In this document: in pieces, positions 32,615 to 41,054 of the stretch | Numbering within the stretch: the stretch's first letter is position 1 | Layout: the number at the start of each line of letters is the position of its first letter | Source: Butyricicoccus_A sp963620595 | Lineage (GTDB): Bacteria > Bacillota > Clostridia > Oscillospirales > Butyricicoccaceae | Direction: 5' to 3' | Length of the DNA: 64,000 nt | NCBI GenBank assembly: GCA_963620595.1 | Contig: CAVFAY010000002.1 | Location: 62,001 to 126,000, forward strand | Notes under the pieces: generated by a model | The model's input: only the letters and a program-made list of their open reading frames with translations | Database searches by the model: none | What the model was told of the DNA's origin: nothing | Program-made: the position numbers and the translations under genes

Positions 32615-33898
32615 GTGTTTGAGACCTTAAAAGCCGCATGGCAAGTTCCGGAACTGAAGAAAAAGCTGATGTATACAGCATTTATCATTCTTCTATTTCG
32701 GTTAGGCTCCTCTATCCCTGTACCGTATATTGATATTGCACAGCTGGCAACATACTTCGATTCGATGTCCGGCACCGCGCTGGGTCTCATGAATGTATTT
32801 TCCGGCGGTGGCCTCTCCAGAGCGACCATCTTCGCAATGTCAGTCACTCCGTATATTAACGCCTCCATCATTATCCAGCTGCTCACGGTTGCCATTCCGG
32901 CACTGGAGCGCATGGTTCGTGAGGAAGGCGAGGAAGGCCAGAAGAAGATTTCAGCCATCACCCGTTATCTGGGTGTTGCGCTGGGTCTTCTTCAGGGCTA
33001 CTCCTATTATGTCCTGCTCAGAAGCAACAATCTGATTGCTCAGACGGACTTCTGGCACGGACTCGTCATTGTTCTGACCTTCACCGCAGGTACCGCACTC
33101 ATCATGTATATGGGCGAGCAGATCACCAAGAACGGTGTCGGCAACGGTATCAGCATCCTGCTTTTCGCAGGCATTGTTTCCAGAGGTCCGGCAATGGCAT
33201 CTACGCTGGTTGAGCTGGTTCGTGACGGCGGCGTAAGCTACTTTGTAGCTGCTCTGACCATCATCGTAGCACTTGCTATCGTAGTATTTGTTGTATTCAT
33301 CTCCGATGCAGAGCGCAGAATCCCGATTCAGTATGCAAAGCGCGTTGTCGGTCGAAAGATGTACGGCGGTCAGTCCACGCATCTGCCGATCAAGGTCAAT
33401 GCATCCGGCGTTATGCCGATCATCTTTGCAGCTTCTATCATGTCTCTGCCGTCTACGATCAAGATGATGACAAATGTGAAGGCTGGCGGCGTAGCCTCCT
33501 TCATCTTCAATCTGTTTGAAACCACCAATCCGTTTTACATCATTGTGTACATCGCATTGATCTTCATGTTCAGCTATTTCTACGCTGCGATTCAGTTCAA
33601 TCCGATTGAAATTGCAAACAACCTGAAGAAAAACGGCGGCTTCATTCCGGGCTTCCGTCCGGGTCGGCCGACATCGGATTTCATCAGCAAGGCTCTTGGA
33701 AAGGTTACCTTCCTCGGTGCAATTTTCTTGAGCATTGTAGCCGGCGTTCCGCTGGTCGTAGGCGCACTCAATTCCAGCTTGAACAATGTGGCACTGGGCG
33801 GTACTTCAGTACTGATTGTTGTCGGCGTTGCTCTTGAGACAGTTCGTCAGCTGGAGAGTCAGCTCATGATGAGAAATTATAAGGGATTCCTTGAGTAA
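32615..33898 (+). CDS. secY: Protein translocase subunit SecY
   Basis: 427 aa with ten predicted membrane helices. It is the channel of the Sec system in the membrane. It has the GLMNVFSGGGLSRATIFAMS plug region, PYINASIIIQLL, and NGISILLFAGI; FIPGFRPGRPT is a cytoplasmic-loop motif. The start is GTG, one nucleotide after rplO, with GAGGTGG upstream. secE is not in the window. Confidence 0.96.
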   Translation: MFETLKAAWQVPELKKKLMYTAFIILLFRLGSSIPVPYIDIAQLATYFDSMSGTALGLMNVFSGGGLSRATIFAMSVTPYINASIIIQLLTVAIPALERMVREEGEEGQKKISAITRYLGVALGLLQGYSYYVLLRSNNLIAQTDFWHGLVIVLTFTAGTALIMYMGEQITKNGVGNGISILLFAGIVSRGPAMASTLVELVRDGGVSYFVAALTIIVALAIVVFVVFISDAERRIPIQYAKRVVGRKMYGGQSTHLPIKVNASGVMPIIFAASIMSLPSTIKMMTNVKAGGVASFIFNLFETTNPFYIIVYIALIFMFSYFYAAIQFNPIEIANNLKKNGGFIPGFRPGRPTSDFISKALGKVTFLGAIFLSIVAGVPLVVGALNSSLNNVALGGTSVLIVVGVALETVRQLESQLMMRNYKGFLE

Positions 33899-33917
33899 AA
33901 TTTAGTGAAAATTTTGC

Positions 33918-33946
33918 TTGCAATTTAAGGAATCAGCGGTTATAAT
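33918..33946 (+). promoter_or_regulatory. Internal promoter before adk
   Basis: TTGCAA (33918-33923), 17 bp, TATAAT (33941-33946), 15 bp before the adk ATG. It could express adk-map-infA and the alpha genes apart from the upstream ribosomal genes. Confidence 0.65.
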
Positions 33947-33961
33947 AGAGGAGATCGAAAC

Positions 33962-34597
33962 ATGAAACTCGTTTTACTGGGCGCACCGGGCGCTGGTAAG
34001 GGTACGCTGGCAGCATATCTCATCGAAAAGATGGGTATTCCGTCTGTATCCACCGGCAATATGCTCCGTGAAGCCATCAAGAATCAGACTGAGCTCGGTA
34101 TGAGCGCAAAGAAGTACATGGATGCCGGCGAACTGGTACCGGATGAAGTCGTTATCGGCCTCATCAAGGATCGTCTTGCACAGGATGACTGTGCAAATGG
34201 CTGCATTCTGGACGGATTCCCGCGCAACATTCCACAGGCTGAGGCTTTGGAAAAGGTCGTTCCGATGGACTGTGCACTCTCTCTGGAAATTCCGGACGAG
34301 ACCATCGTCAACCGCATGAGCGGCAGACGTGTATGCTTGTCTTGTGGTGCTACCTATAATGTCAACAGTGAAGCTATGGCTCCGAAGAAGGAAGGCATCT
34401 GCGACGGTTGCGGTGACCAGCTCGTTATCCGCAAGGATGACGCTCCGGAAACTGTACTTGCTCGCCTGAAGACTTACCACGAACAGACCGAGCCGGTAAA
34501 GGGCTTCTATGCGAACTTGGGCAAGCTCAAGAGCATCGAGATCGACAACGATTTCGAAAAGACGAAGAAGCTCGCCTGCGAAGCACTGGAGATTTAA
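33962..34597 (+). CDS. adk: Adenylate kinase
   Basis: 211 aa. It balances AMP, ADP and ATP. It has the P-loop LGAPGAGKGTLA, DGFPRNIPQAEAL, and a zinc-type lid with CLSCG and CDGCG cysteine pairs. GAGGAGA precedes the ATG. It lies in the usual place between secY and map. Confidence 0.96.
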   Translation: MKLVLLGAPGAGKGTLAAYLIEKMGIPSVSTGNMLREAIKNQTELGMSAKKYMDAGELVPDEVVIGLIKDRLAQDDCANGCILDGFPRNIPQAEALEKVVPMDCALSLEIPDETIVNRMSGRRVCLSCGATYNVNSEAMAPKKEGICDGCGDQLVIRKDDAPETVLARLKTYHEQTEPVKGFYANLGKLKSIEIDNDFEKTKKLACEALEI

Positions 34598-34602
34598 ACG
34601 AG

Positions 34603-35370
34603 ATGATTAGACTTAAATCCAATAAAGAATTGGAATTAATGCGTCAGGCAGGACGAATCACCGCAGCGGCACGCGCCGCTGCGGCTCGTGCTGTCCGGCC
34701 GGGGGTCACCACAGGTGAAATCGATAAGATTGTTCGGAAAACGATAGAAAAAGCCGGTGCAAAGCCGTCTTTTCTTGGCTATGGCGGATTTCCGGGCAGT
34801 GCCTGTGTTTCGATCAACGATGAAGTGATCCATGGCATCCCCTCGCGTTCCCGTGTCATTCACGAGGGAGATATTGTCAAAGTGGACGTTGGTGCCTATA
34901 TCAATGGATTCCATGGCGACTGTGCCTGCACCATTCCTTGCGGAGAGGTGTCGGAAGAGGCAAGAAAACTCATCGCAGTGACCCGACAGAGTTTCTATGA
35001 GGGCATCAAGTTTGCCCGCAAGGGTAATCGTATATCAGACATTTCCAACGCTATCCAGACATATGTCGAGGCACAGGGATTCTCTCTCGTGCGCGATTAT
35101 GTAGGACACGGCGTAGGCGCGAATCTGCATGAGGATCCGGAGGTTCCGAATTTCGGTCGTCCGGGACACGGCGTGCGGCTTCAGCCGGGAATGACCTTAG
35201 CCATTGAGCCTATGGTAAATGTAGGAACGTATGCAGTAAAAGTCCTGCCGGACGGTTGGACCGTCAAGACGGCAGACGGCAAGCTGTCTGCGCACTACGA
35301 GAATTCCATCGCAATCACCGAGGGAGATCCGATCATTCTGACCTTCCCTACTGACGGAGAAAATTGGTGA
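34603..35370 (+). CDS. map: Methionine aminopeptidase type I
   Basis: 255 aa. It removes the initiator Met from new proteins. The metal-binding Asp and His/Glu residues are seen in VKVDVGAYINGFHGDCA, YVGHGVGANLHEDPEVPN and LAIEPMVN. The ATG is 5 nt after the adk stop. Confidence 0.95.
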   Translation: MIRLKSNKELELMRQAGRITAAARAAAARAVRPGVTTGEIDKIVRKTIEKAGAKPSFLGYGGFPGSACVSINDEVIHGIPSRSRVIHEGDIVKVDVGAYINGFHGDCACTIPCGEVSEEARKLIAVTRQSFYEGIKFARKGNRISDISNAIQTYVEAQGFSLVRDYVGHGVGANLHEDPEVPNFGRPGHGVRLQPGMTLAIEPMVNVGTYAVKVLPDGWTVKTADGKLSAHYENSIAITEGDPIILTFPTDGENW

Positions 35371-35411
35371 GAACGGGGATTCTGCACGCAAACCCCATGA
35401 TTTGATTTTAT

Positions 35412-35483
35412 CCCGCTGCGGCTGCGGAGAAGCGATGCTGCGCTGCTCCATCAGAGCGGGGGCCTGGCAAAACATGCAGGGCC
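35412..35483 (+). promoter_or_regulatory. Structured spacer between map and infA
   Basis: CCCGCT (35412-35417) pairs with AGCGGG (35455-35460), enclosing a smaller GGAG/CTCC-type stem. Next to it GGCC(TG) at 35461 pairs with (CA)GGGCC at 35477-35483. There is no T run. The gap (144 nt) has no ORF. Confidence 0.45.
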
Positions 35484-35514
35484 GTAGACTTTCTGACAAT
35501 TGGAGGAAATTAAG

Positions 35515-35739
35515 ATGCCAAAAGAGGACTTGATTGAACTGGAAGGTACCGTCATAGAGGCGCTGCCAAACGCTACCTTTAAGGTAGAACTGAACAATCC
35601 GGCGAAGCCGGTCATTCAGGCTCACATCTCCGGTAAGCTTAGAATGAACTATATTCGCATCCTGCCCGGCGATAAAGTAACGGTACAGGTCTCTCCGTAT
35701 GACCTGACCAAGGGCAGAATCACCTGGAGATCCAAGTAA
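35515..35739 (+). CDS. infA: Translation initiation factor IF-1
   Basis: 74 aa. An OB-fold protein that occupies the 30S A site. It has DLIELEGTVIEALPNATFKV and ILPGDKVTVQVSPYDLTKGR. The ATG at 35515 follows TTGGAGG. Confidence 0.96.
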   Translation: MPKEDLIELEGTVIEALPNATFKVELNNPAKPVIQAHISGKLRMNYIRILPGDKVTVQVSPYDLTKGRITWRSK

Positions 35740-35814
35740 TCCAGATTCACACCCCGGAATGAGGCATTACAGGCTGCCATTCCGGTTCGACACAACCTTA
35801 TGGAGGTTATTTCA

Positions 35815-35928
35815 ATGAAAGTAAGACCGTCTGTAAAACCGATTTGCGAGAAGTGCAAGATCATTCGTCGCAAGGGTCGTGTCATGGTAATCTGCACGAA
35901 CCCGAAGCACAAGCAGAAGCAGGGCTGA
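35815..35928 (+). CDS. rpmJ: 50S ribosomal protein L36
   Basis: 37 aa. The sequence starts MKVRPSVKPICEKCK and has the zinc ligands C-x2-C, a third Cys (VICTNPKHK) and a His. TGGAGG lies upstream. It is in its normal place between infA and rpsM. Confidence 0.97.
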   Translation: MKVRPSVKPICEKCKIIRRKGRVMVICTNPKHKQKQG

Positions 35929-35963
35929 TTCCCCACTGAACCACACAGGAGGTGCGTTAATAA

Positions 35964-36329
35964 ATGGCAAGAATTGCCGGTGTAGACCTTCCGAGAGAAA
36001 AGCGCGTAGAAATTGGTCTGACCTATGTCTACGGCATCGGACGGAAGTTGTCCAATGAGATTTTGAAGAAGGCGGGTATCAATCCGGATACTCGTGTTAA
36101 GGATCTGACTGAAGCAGAAGAGATCAAGCTGCGTGAAGTGATCCATGATTATACTGTAGAAGGCGACCTGCGCCGTGAAGTTGCGCTGAACATCAAGCGC
36201 CTGGTAGAAATCGGCTCTTATCGTGGTGTTCGCCATAGAAGAGGTCTGCCGGTTCGCGGTCAGCGTACCAAGACCAACGCTCGTACTCGCAAGGGTCCGA
36301 AGAAGACCATTGCAAACAAGAAGAAGTAA
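35964..36329 (+). CDS. rpsM: 30S ribosomal protein S13
   Basis: 121 aa. Head protein that bridges to the 50S. It has RIAGVDLPREKRVEIGLTYV and the RGLPVRGQRTKTNARTRKG tail. AGGAGG precedes the ATG. Confidence 0.97.
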   Translation: MARIAGVDLPREKRVEIGLTYVYGIGRKLSNEILKKAGINPDTRVKDLTEAEEIKLREVIHDYTVEGDLRREVALNIKRLVEIGSYRGVRHRRGLPVRGQRTKTNARTRKGPKKTIANKKK

Positions 36330-36345
36330 GGAGGCGTACTGAAAA

Positions 36346-36747
36346 ATGGCTAAGGCACAGAAGAAGGGCGCCGTTTCTCGTAAGCGCCGCGTAAGCAAGA
36401 ACATCGAAAAGGGTGCGGCTCATATCCGTTCCTCCTTTAACAATACCATCGTAACTATCAGCGACCTGAACGGCAATGCTATTTCTTGGGCATCCGCTGG
36501 TGAGATGGGTTTCCGTGGCTCCCGTAAGTCTACTCCGTTCGCTGCACAGACTGCTGCAGAGACCGCTGCAAAGGCTGCTATGGAGCACGGCCTGAAGACT
36601 GTTGAAGTCTACGTAAAGGGCCCGGGTTCCGGTCGTGAGGCTGCTATCCGTGCACTGCAGGCTACCGGTCTGGAAGTAACCATGATTAAGGACGTTACCC
36701 CGATCCCGCACAACGGTTGCCGTCCGCCGAAGAGAAGAAGAGTTTAA
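36346..36747 (+). CDS. rpsK: 30S ribosomal protein S11
   Basis: 133 aa. Platform protein near the E site. It has AHIRSSFNNTIVTISD and the C-terminal DVTPIPHNGCRPPKRRRV. AAGGAGG precedes the ATG. Confidence 0.97.
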   Translation: MAKAQKKGAVSRKRRVSKNIEKGAAHIRSSFNNTIVTISDLNGNAISWASAGEMGFRGSRKSTPFAAQTAAETAAKAAMEHGLKTVEVYVKGPGSGREAAIRALQATGLEVTMIKDVTPIPHNGCRPPKRRRV

Positions 36748-36762
36748 GGAGGATACAGACTT

Positions 36763-37356
36763 ATGGCAAAGAACACACAGCCGATTCTGAAGCGCTGCAA
36801 GACTCTGGGTATTTCTCCGGCAGTTCTGGGCGTCAACAAGGAAACCAATAGAAATCCGAAGCAGTCCAGAAGAAAGCAGTCTGAGTACGCTATGCAGCTG
36901 ACTGAGAAGCAGAAGGTCAAGTTTATCTATGGCGTTCTGGAGAAGCAGTTCAGAACATACTACAAGAAGGCTGAAAAGATGGAAGGCAAGGCTGGTGAGA
37001 ACCTGCTGATCCTCCTGGAGACCCGTCTGGACAACGTTGTATACCGTCTTGGCTTTGCTAAGACCCGTCGTGAGGCTCGTCAGCTGACCTCCCATGGCCA
37101 TTTCACCGTAAACGGTCAGAAGGTTGATATTGCATCTTACCGCGTAAAGCCGGGCGATGTAATCGCTGTTCGTGAGAAGAGCCGCTCCAGCGCTAAGTTC
37201 AAGGCTCTGGTTGAAGAGCTGGGCGCTACTGCTACTCCGAAGTGGCTGGAGAAGGAAAAGGACAGCTTTGAAGGCAAGGTAATCGCAATGCCGCAGCGCG
37301 ATGACATCGACTACGAAGTTGCTGAGCACCTCATCGTCGAGTTGTACTCCAAGTAA
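36763..37356 (+). CDS. rpsD: 30S ribosomal protein S4
   Basis: 197 aa. Primary 16S-binding protein. It has the S4 RNA-binding domain around RLDNVVYRLGFAKTRREARQ and GHFTVNGQKVDIASY. The N-terminus has one Cys only, so it is a zinc-free form. TAAGGAGG precedes the ATG. Confidence 0.97.
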   Translation: MAKNTQPILKRCKTLGISPAVLGVNKETNRNPKQSRRKQSEYAMQLTEKQKVKFIYGVLEKQFRTYYKKAEKMEGKAGENLLILLETRLDNVVYRLGFAKTRREARQLTSHGHFTVNGQKVDIASYRVKPGDVIAVREKSRSSAKFKALVEELGATATPKWLEKEKDSFEGKVIAMPQRDDIDYEVAEHLIVELYSK

Positions 37357-37416
37357 GATTTGCCCTCATTTGTTTGTTTTATTATTTCGCCGACTGATAA
37401 GGAGGGTATCATTTAA

Positions 37417-38364
37417 ATGATCGAAATTGAAAAGCCCCGTATAGACTGCGAAAACCTTGCAGAAGATGGTTCCTACGGCAAGTTCGTCGTAGAGCCGCTG
37501 GAGCGCGGATACGGAACCACCCTCGGAAACTCTCTTCGCCGCATTCTGCTGTCGAGCCTGCCGGGCACGGCTGCAAGCAGCATTAAGATCAATGGTGTGC
37601 AGCATGAGTTCTCTACCATTCCTGGTGTCAAGGAAGACGTCACAGAGATCGTGCTCAACGTAAAGGGCATCATTGCCAAGCTGTACTGCGATGGACCGAA
37701 GACGGTTTACATTGAGGCAAGTGGAGAAGGCACCGTAACCGCTGGTGATATTCACACCGACGGCGAGGTAGAGATCCTCAATCCGGAACTGCATATTGCT
37801 ACCCTGATGAGCGACGCGCATCTGTCCATGGAAATCACCTTGACTAACGGTCGCGGTTATGTTTCCGCAGAGCGCAACAAGCAGTATCAGACTGCAATCG
37901 GCGTTATTCCGGTAGACTCGATCTACACGCCTGTCTATAAGGTAAACTACACAGTTGAAAATACTCGTGTCGGCAATATGACCGATTACGACAAGCTGAC
38001 TCTGGAAGTGTGGACTGACCGCACGATCACAGCAAAGGACGCTGTATCGCTGGGCGCGAAGGTTCTGACTGACCATCTGTCCCTGTTTGTTGACCTCTCT
38101 GAGGAAATCGGTTCTCATTCCACTGTTGTTGAGAAGGCTGAGACACAGCATGATAAGGTTCTTGAGATGACGATTGAGGAACTGGATCTGTCCGTTCGCT
38201 CCTTCAACTGCCTCAAGCGTGCCGGTATCAACACGGTAGAAGATCTTATCAACACTTCCGAAGATGACATGATGAAGGTTCGTAACCTTGGCAAAAAGTC
38301 TCTGGAAGAAGTTATTTACAAGTTGGAGGCAATGGGTCTTTCCCTTGCCAAGAATGAAGACTAA
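37417..38364 (+). CDS. rpoA: RNA polymerase alpha subunit
   Basis: 315 aa. The N-terminal domain dimerises and assembles RNA polymerase (EPLERGYGTTLGNSLRRILL); the C-terminal domain binds UP elements and activators (DLSVRSFNCLKRAGINTVED, then RNLGKKSLEEV). AAGGAGGG lies upstream. Confidence 0.97.
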   Translation: MIEIEKPRIDCENLAEDGSYGKFVVEPLERGYGTTLGNSLRRILLSSLPGTAASSIKINGVQHEFSTIPGVKEDVTEIVLNVKGIIAKLYCDGPKTVYIEASGEGTVTAGDIHTDGEVEILNPELHIATLMSDAHLSMEITLTNGRGYVSAERNKQYQTAIGVIPVDSIYTPVYKVNYTVENTRVGNMTDYDKLTLEVWTDRTITAKDAVSLGAKVLTDHLSLFVDLSEEIGSHSTVVEKAETQHDKVLEMTIEELDLSVRSFNCLKRAGINTVEDLINTSEDDMMKVRNLGKKSLEEVIYKLEAMGLSLAKNED

Positions 38365-38378
38365 TCAACCCCAACCAT

Positions 38379-38412
38379 ATCGCGGAACCCGGCTCTTTTG
38401 CCGGGAGCTCCG
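38379..38412 (+). promoter_or_regulatory. Hairpin between rpoA and rplQ
   Basis: CCCGGC and GCCGGG with loop TCTTTT, extended by GCGGA/TCCGC. No T run follows. It may affect mRNA processing or the ratio of rpoA to rplQ expression. Confidence 0.45.
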
Positions 38413-38452
38413 CCAGGATAGATAGACCTGTACCAAAGGAGGTAATTTTCTC

Positions 38453-38794
38453 ATGGCTGGAAACCGTAAACTCGGCAGAACCACTGACCATAGAATGGCA
38501 ATGCTCAGAGCAATGGTAACCTTCCTGCTGGAAAACGGCAGAATTGAGACCACTGTTGCAAGAGCCAGAGAAGTTCGTCCTCTCGCAGAGAAGATGATCA
38601 CACTCGGTAAGAAGAACACCCTCGCAACCCGTCGTCAGGCTGCTGCTTTCATCACCAAGAAGGAAGTAGAAGCTAAGGTATTCGGCGAGCTGGCAGAGAA
38701 GTACGCTGACCGCAACGGCGGCTACACTCGCATCGTAAAGATCGGCCCGCGCCGCGGCGATGCAGCTGAGATGGCTATTATCGAGCTGGTTTAA
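38453..38794 (+). CDS. rplQ: 50S ribosomal protein L17
   Basis: 113 aa. Last gene of the cluster. It has RKLGRTTDHRMAMLRAMVT and GGYTRIVKIGPRRGDAAEMA. AAAGGAGG precedes the ATG. Confidence 0.97.
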   Translation: MAGNRKLGRTTDHRMAMLRAMVTFLLENGRIETTVARAREVRPLAEKMITLGKKNTLATRRQAAAFITKKEVEAKVFGELAEKYADRNGGYTRIVKIGPRRGDAAEMAIIELV

Positions 38795-38819
38795 TTGATC
38801 GATAATCAATGAATCCGAA

Positions 38820-38864
38820 AGGAGATTGTTTCGAGCGCATGCTATCGGAACAATCTCTTTTTTT
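38820..38864 (+). terminator. Terminator of the ribosomal protein cluster
   Basis: GAGATTGTT and AACAATCTC form a 9-bp stem with a partly paired loop, then TTTTTTTG. Confidence 0.85.
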
Positions 38865-38892
38865 GTGTTTTTGTGTAGCTTGTATGAACTGG

Positions 38893-38921
38893 TTGCAACG
38901 GGCAGGGTTCAGTGATATAAT
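38893..38921 (+). promoter_or_regulatory. Sigma-A-type promoter for the flippase gene
   Basis: TTGCAA (38893-38898), 17 bp, TATAAT (38916-38921), 36 bp before the ATG. Confidence 0.65.
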
Positions 38922-38957
38922 CATGTTATTCTAAAATCACGAATAAGGAAGTATTCT

Positions 38958-40385
38958 ATGGCACAAAACAGATACAAAAAGCTGATGGGAAATACCCTGA
39001 TTTTTGCCATCGGCACATTCTCCTCCAAGGTACTGGTATTCCTCATGCTGCCGTACTATACCAACATCCTGTCTACAGGCGAGTATGGTACCGTTGATGC
39101 ACTCATTAACGTTGGTCAGCTGATGATTCCGATTGCCTCTGTGGGCATCAACAATGCCGTCATCCGATTCGGCTTGGAAAAAGGAACGGATAAAAGCAGT
39201 GTCTTCAGCAGCGGATTGTATACGATACTAGCGGGCTTTGTCTGCTTAGCTGTCGTTTCTCCGGTTCTGACGCTGCTCATGGACTTTATGTCCGGATATA
39301 CGATTGCAGTTCTGGCGTTCGTCCTTGCCTCCAGCCTGCGCACACTGTGCATTCAGTTTGCGCTCAGTCTGGGATATAACAAAATGTATGCAGCGAACGG
39401 TATTGGAAATACCTTTCTTAATGTCATTTTGAATATTCTTTTGCTGCCGCATTTCCGCATCATGGGCTATCTGATGGCAAATATCATTGCAGATCTCGTG
39501 ATGGGTCTTGTTATGTTCGTCTTAGCAAAGGAACACCAGTATTTGATTTCTCCGCTGAGCCGAAAAATGGATCGCAATCTGTCCAAGCGGATGCGCAAAT
39601 ATGCCCTGCCGCTGGTTCCACAGACGGTTTGCCAGTGGATCATCAATATGTCTGACCGATATATGATTATCCTGTTTATCAACACGCAGGCAAACGGTCT
39701 GTATGCAGCGGCAAATAAGATCCCGAATATTTTGCTCATCGTTGCGAATCTTTTTGCGGATGCATGGCAGATTTCTGCTGTTAAAGAAAGTGATCCCAAA
39801 GAGCAGGTGGCATTCTTCAGTAAAGTACTCGGCGCATATTCGTCCATTGCCTTTATTGGAAGCTCGGGCTTGATTATGATCTCTAAAGTCGTCATGACAT
39901 TTATGGTCGGTAAGGACTTCTTTATTTCGTGGCGGTATATTCCGATTTTGACACTGGGTACGACGTTTGGTCTGCTATCTACATTTCTTGCAAGTGTATA
40001 CATGCTGCGCCTCAAGAGCAAAAACTCCATGTTAACAACCATGATTTGTGCGGTTGTCAACATTGTCCTTAACTGTATTTTGATTCCGGTTTTGGGCAAC
40101 AACTTTGGCGCATTCTGGGGAGCTATGGGTGCAGGCATTGCAACCTTTATCAGCTATTTTGTTCTGTTTCTCATTCGTGCGTTTGATACACAGAAGTATC
40201 TCAAGATTCAATGGAATGTCAAAAAGACCATCATCAGTGTTTTAATTCTGTTCTTACAGGTAGTAATTATGACTGCAGAGGCTCCACTTTGGTTTGTCTT
40301 TGTGCCGGCACTATTCCTGTTGCTTGCAGGTATCAATGCGCGCGAAATCCTGCTGTCCGTCAATAGACTGCTGCGCCGTGGCTAA
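38958..40385 (+). CDS. Polysaccharide/lipid-linked oligosaccharide flippase (MOP superfamily)
   Basis: 475 aa with about 12-14 hydrophobic segments and no soluble domain. The start KLMGNTLIFAIGTFSSKVL and the YTNILSTGEYGTVDALINV loop are typical of polysaccharide-biosynthesis (Wzx-like) flippases, which move undecaprenyl-linked sugars across the membrane. It stands alone, with its own promoter, between the ribosomal cluster and the nusA operon, so the cargo cannot be told from context. Confidence 0.82.
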   Translation: MAQNRYKKLMGNTLIFAIGTFSSKVLVFLMLPYYTNILSTGEYGTVDALINVGQLMIPIASVGINNAVIRFGLEKGTDKSSVFSSGLYTILAGFVCLAVVSPVLTLLMDFMSGYTIAVLAFVLASSLRTLCIQFALSLGYNKMYAANGIGNTFLNVILNILLLPHFRIMGYLMANIIADLVMGLVMFVLAKEHQYLISPLSRKMDRNLSKRMRKYALPLVPQTVCQWIINMSDRYMIILFINTQANGLYAAANKIPNILLIVANLFADAWQISAVKESDPKEQVAFFSKVLGAYSSIAFIGSSGLIMISKVVMTFMVGKDFFISWRYIPILTLGTTFGLLSTFLASVYMLRLKSKNSMLTTMICAVVNIVLNCILIPVLGNNFGAFWGAMGAGIATFISYFVLFLIRAFDTQKYLKIQWNVKKTIISVLILFLQVVIMTAEAPLWFVFVPALFLLLAGINAREILLSVNRLLRRG

Positions 40386-40405
40386 AGAAAATATAAAAGT
40401 TTTTC

Positions 40406-40434
40406 TTGCATTGCCTGTGAATTGGTGATATAAT
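40406..40434 (+). promoter_or_regulatory. Promoter of the rimP-nusA-infB operon
   Basis: TTGCAT (40406-40411), 17 bp, TATAAT (40429-40434). Confidence 0.7.
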
Positions 40435-40464
40435 TATTAATAGTGTAAGAATTACGATCCAAGG

Positions 40465-40484
40465 AGAGTGGGGTAACCCACTCT
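40465..40484 (+). promoter_or_regulatory. Leader hairpin before rimP
   Basis: AGAGTGGG and CCCACTCT form a perfect 8-bp stem with loop GTAA, followed by TTCTTATTG, a T-rich but broken tract. It may be a leaky terminator. Confidence 0.5.
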
Positions 40485-40513
40485 TTCTTATTGTTATTGT
40501 TGCGGAGGGAATC

Positions 40514-40984
40514 ATGACAGCAAAAGAAGTATGCCAGCGCGTCTGGGATATTAGTGCACCATGTGCCGCAGAAATGGGCATCCATCTGTGGGACGTCACT
40601 TTCGAGAAGGAAGGCGGTCAGTATATGCTGACCATTACGATTGACCGAGAAGGTCATACCGATATTGATGACTGCGAGAAGCTGTCCCGTTATGTGGATC
40701 CGTTTCTGGATGCAAAGGAATTTGCGTCGCTTCCGCCGTATACTCTGTGTGTATCCTCGGCAGGTCTGACGCGTCGACTGAGACGACCGGAGCATTTTGC
40801 TTCCTGTATGGGCGAGGAAGTAGAACTGCGGTTCTATCGTCCGATCAACGGCAGCAGAACTGCGGTTGGCATCCTGAAAGACTATGACAGCGAGAGCGGG
40901 TCTGTGACACTGGATGAGGACGGCACAGTGACTGTTTATGAGCCAAAGGATATTGCGGCTGTTCGCCTGTATGTATCCATCTAA
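40514..40984 (+). CDS. rimP: Ribosome maturation factor RimP
   Basis: 156 aa. It acts in 30S assembly. It has the HLWDVTFEKEGGQYMLTITI strand pair, DDCEKLSRYVDPFLDA and VSSAGLTRRLRRPEHF. GGAGGG precedes the ATG. First gene of the nusA operon. Confidence 0.93.
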   Translation: MTAKEVCQRVWDISAPCAAEMGIHLWDVTFEKEGGQYMLTITIDREGHTDIDDCEKLSRYVDPFLDAKEFASLPPYTLCVSSAGLTRRLRRPEHFASCMGEEVELRFYRPINGSRTAVGILKDYDSESGSVTLDEDGTVTVYEPKDIAAVRLYVSI

Positions 40985-41054
40985 ATTCGAAATGTCTTCT
41001 CATTTAGGTATGGCGCTGTGCCATGCCGCACACAATAAGGAGTGAATATCAAAA

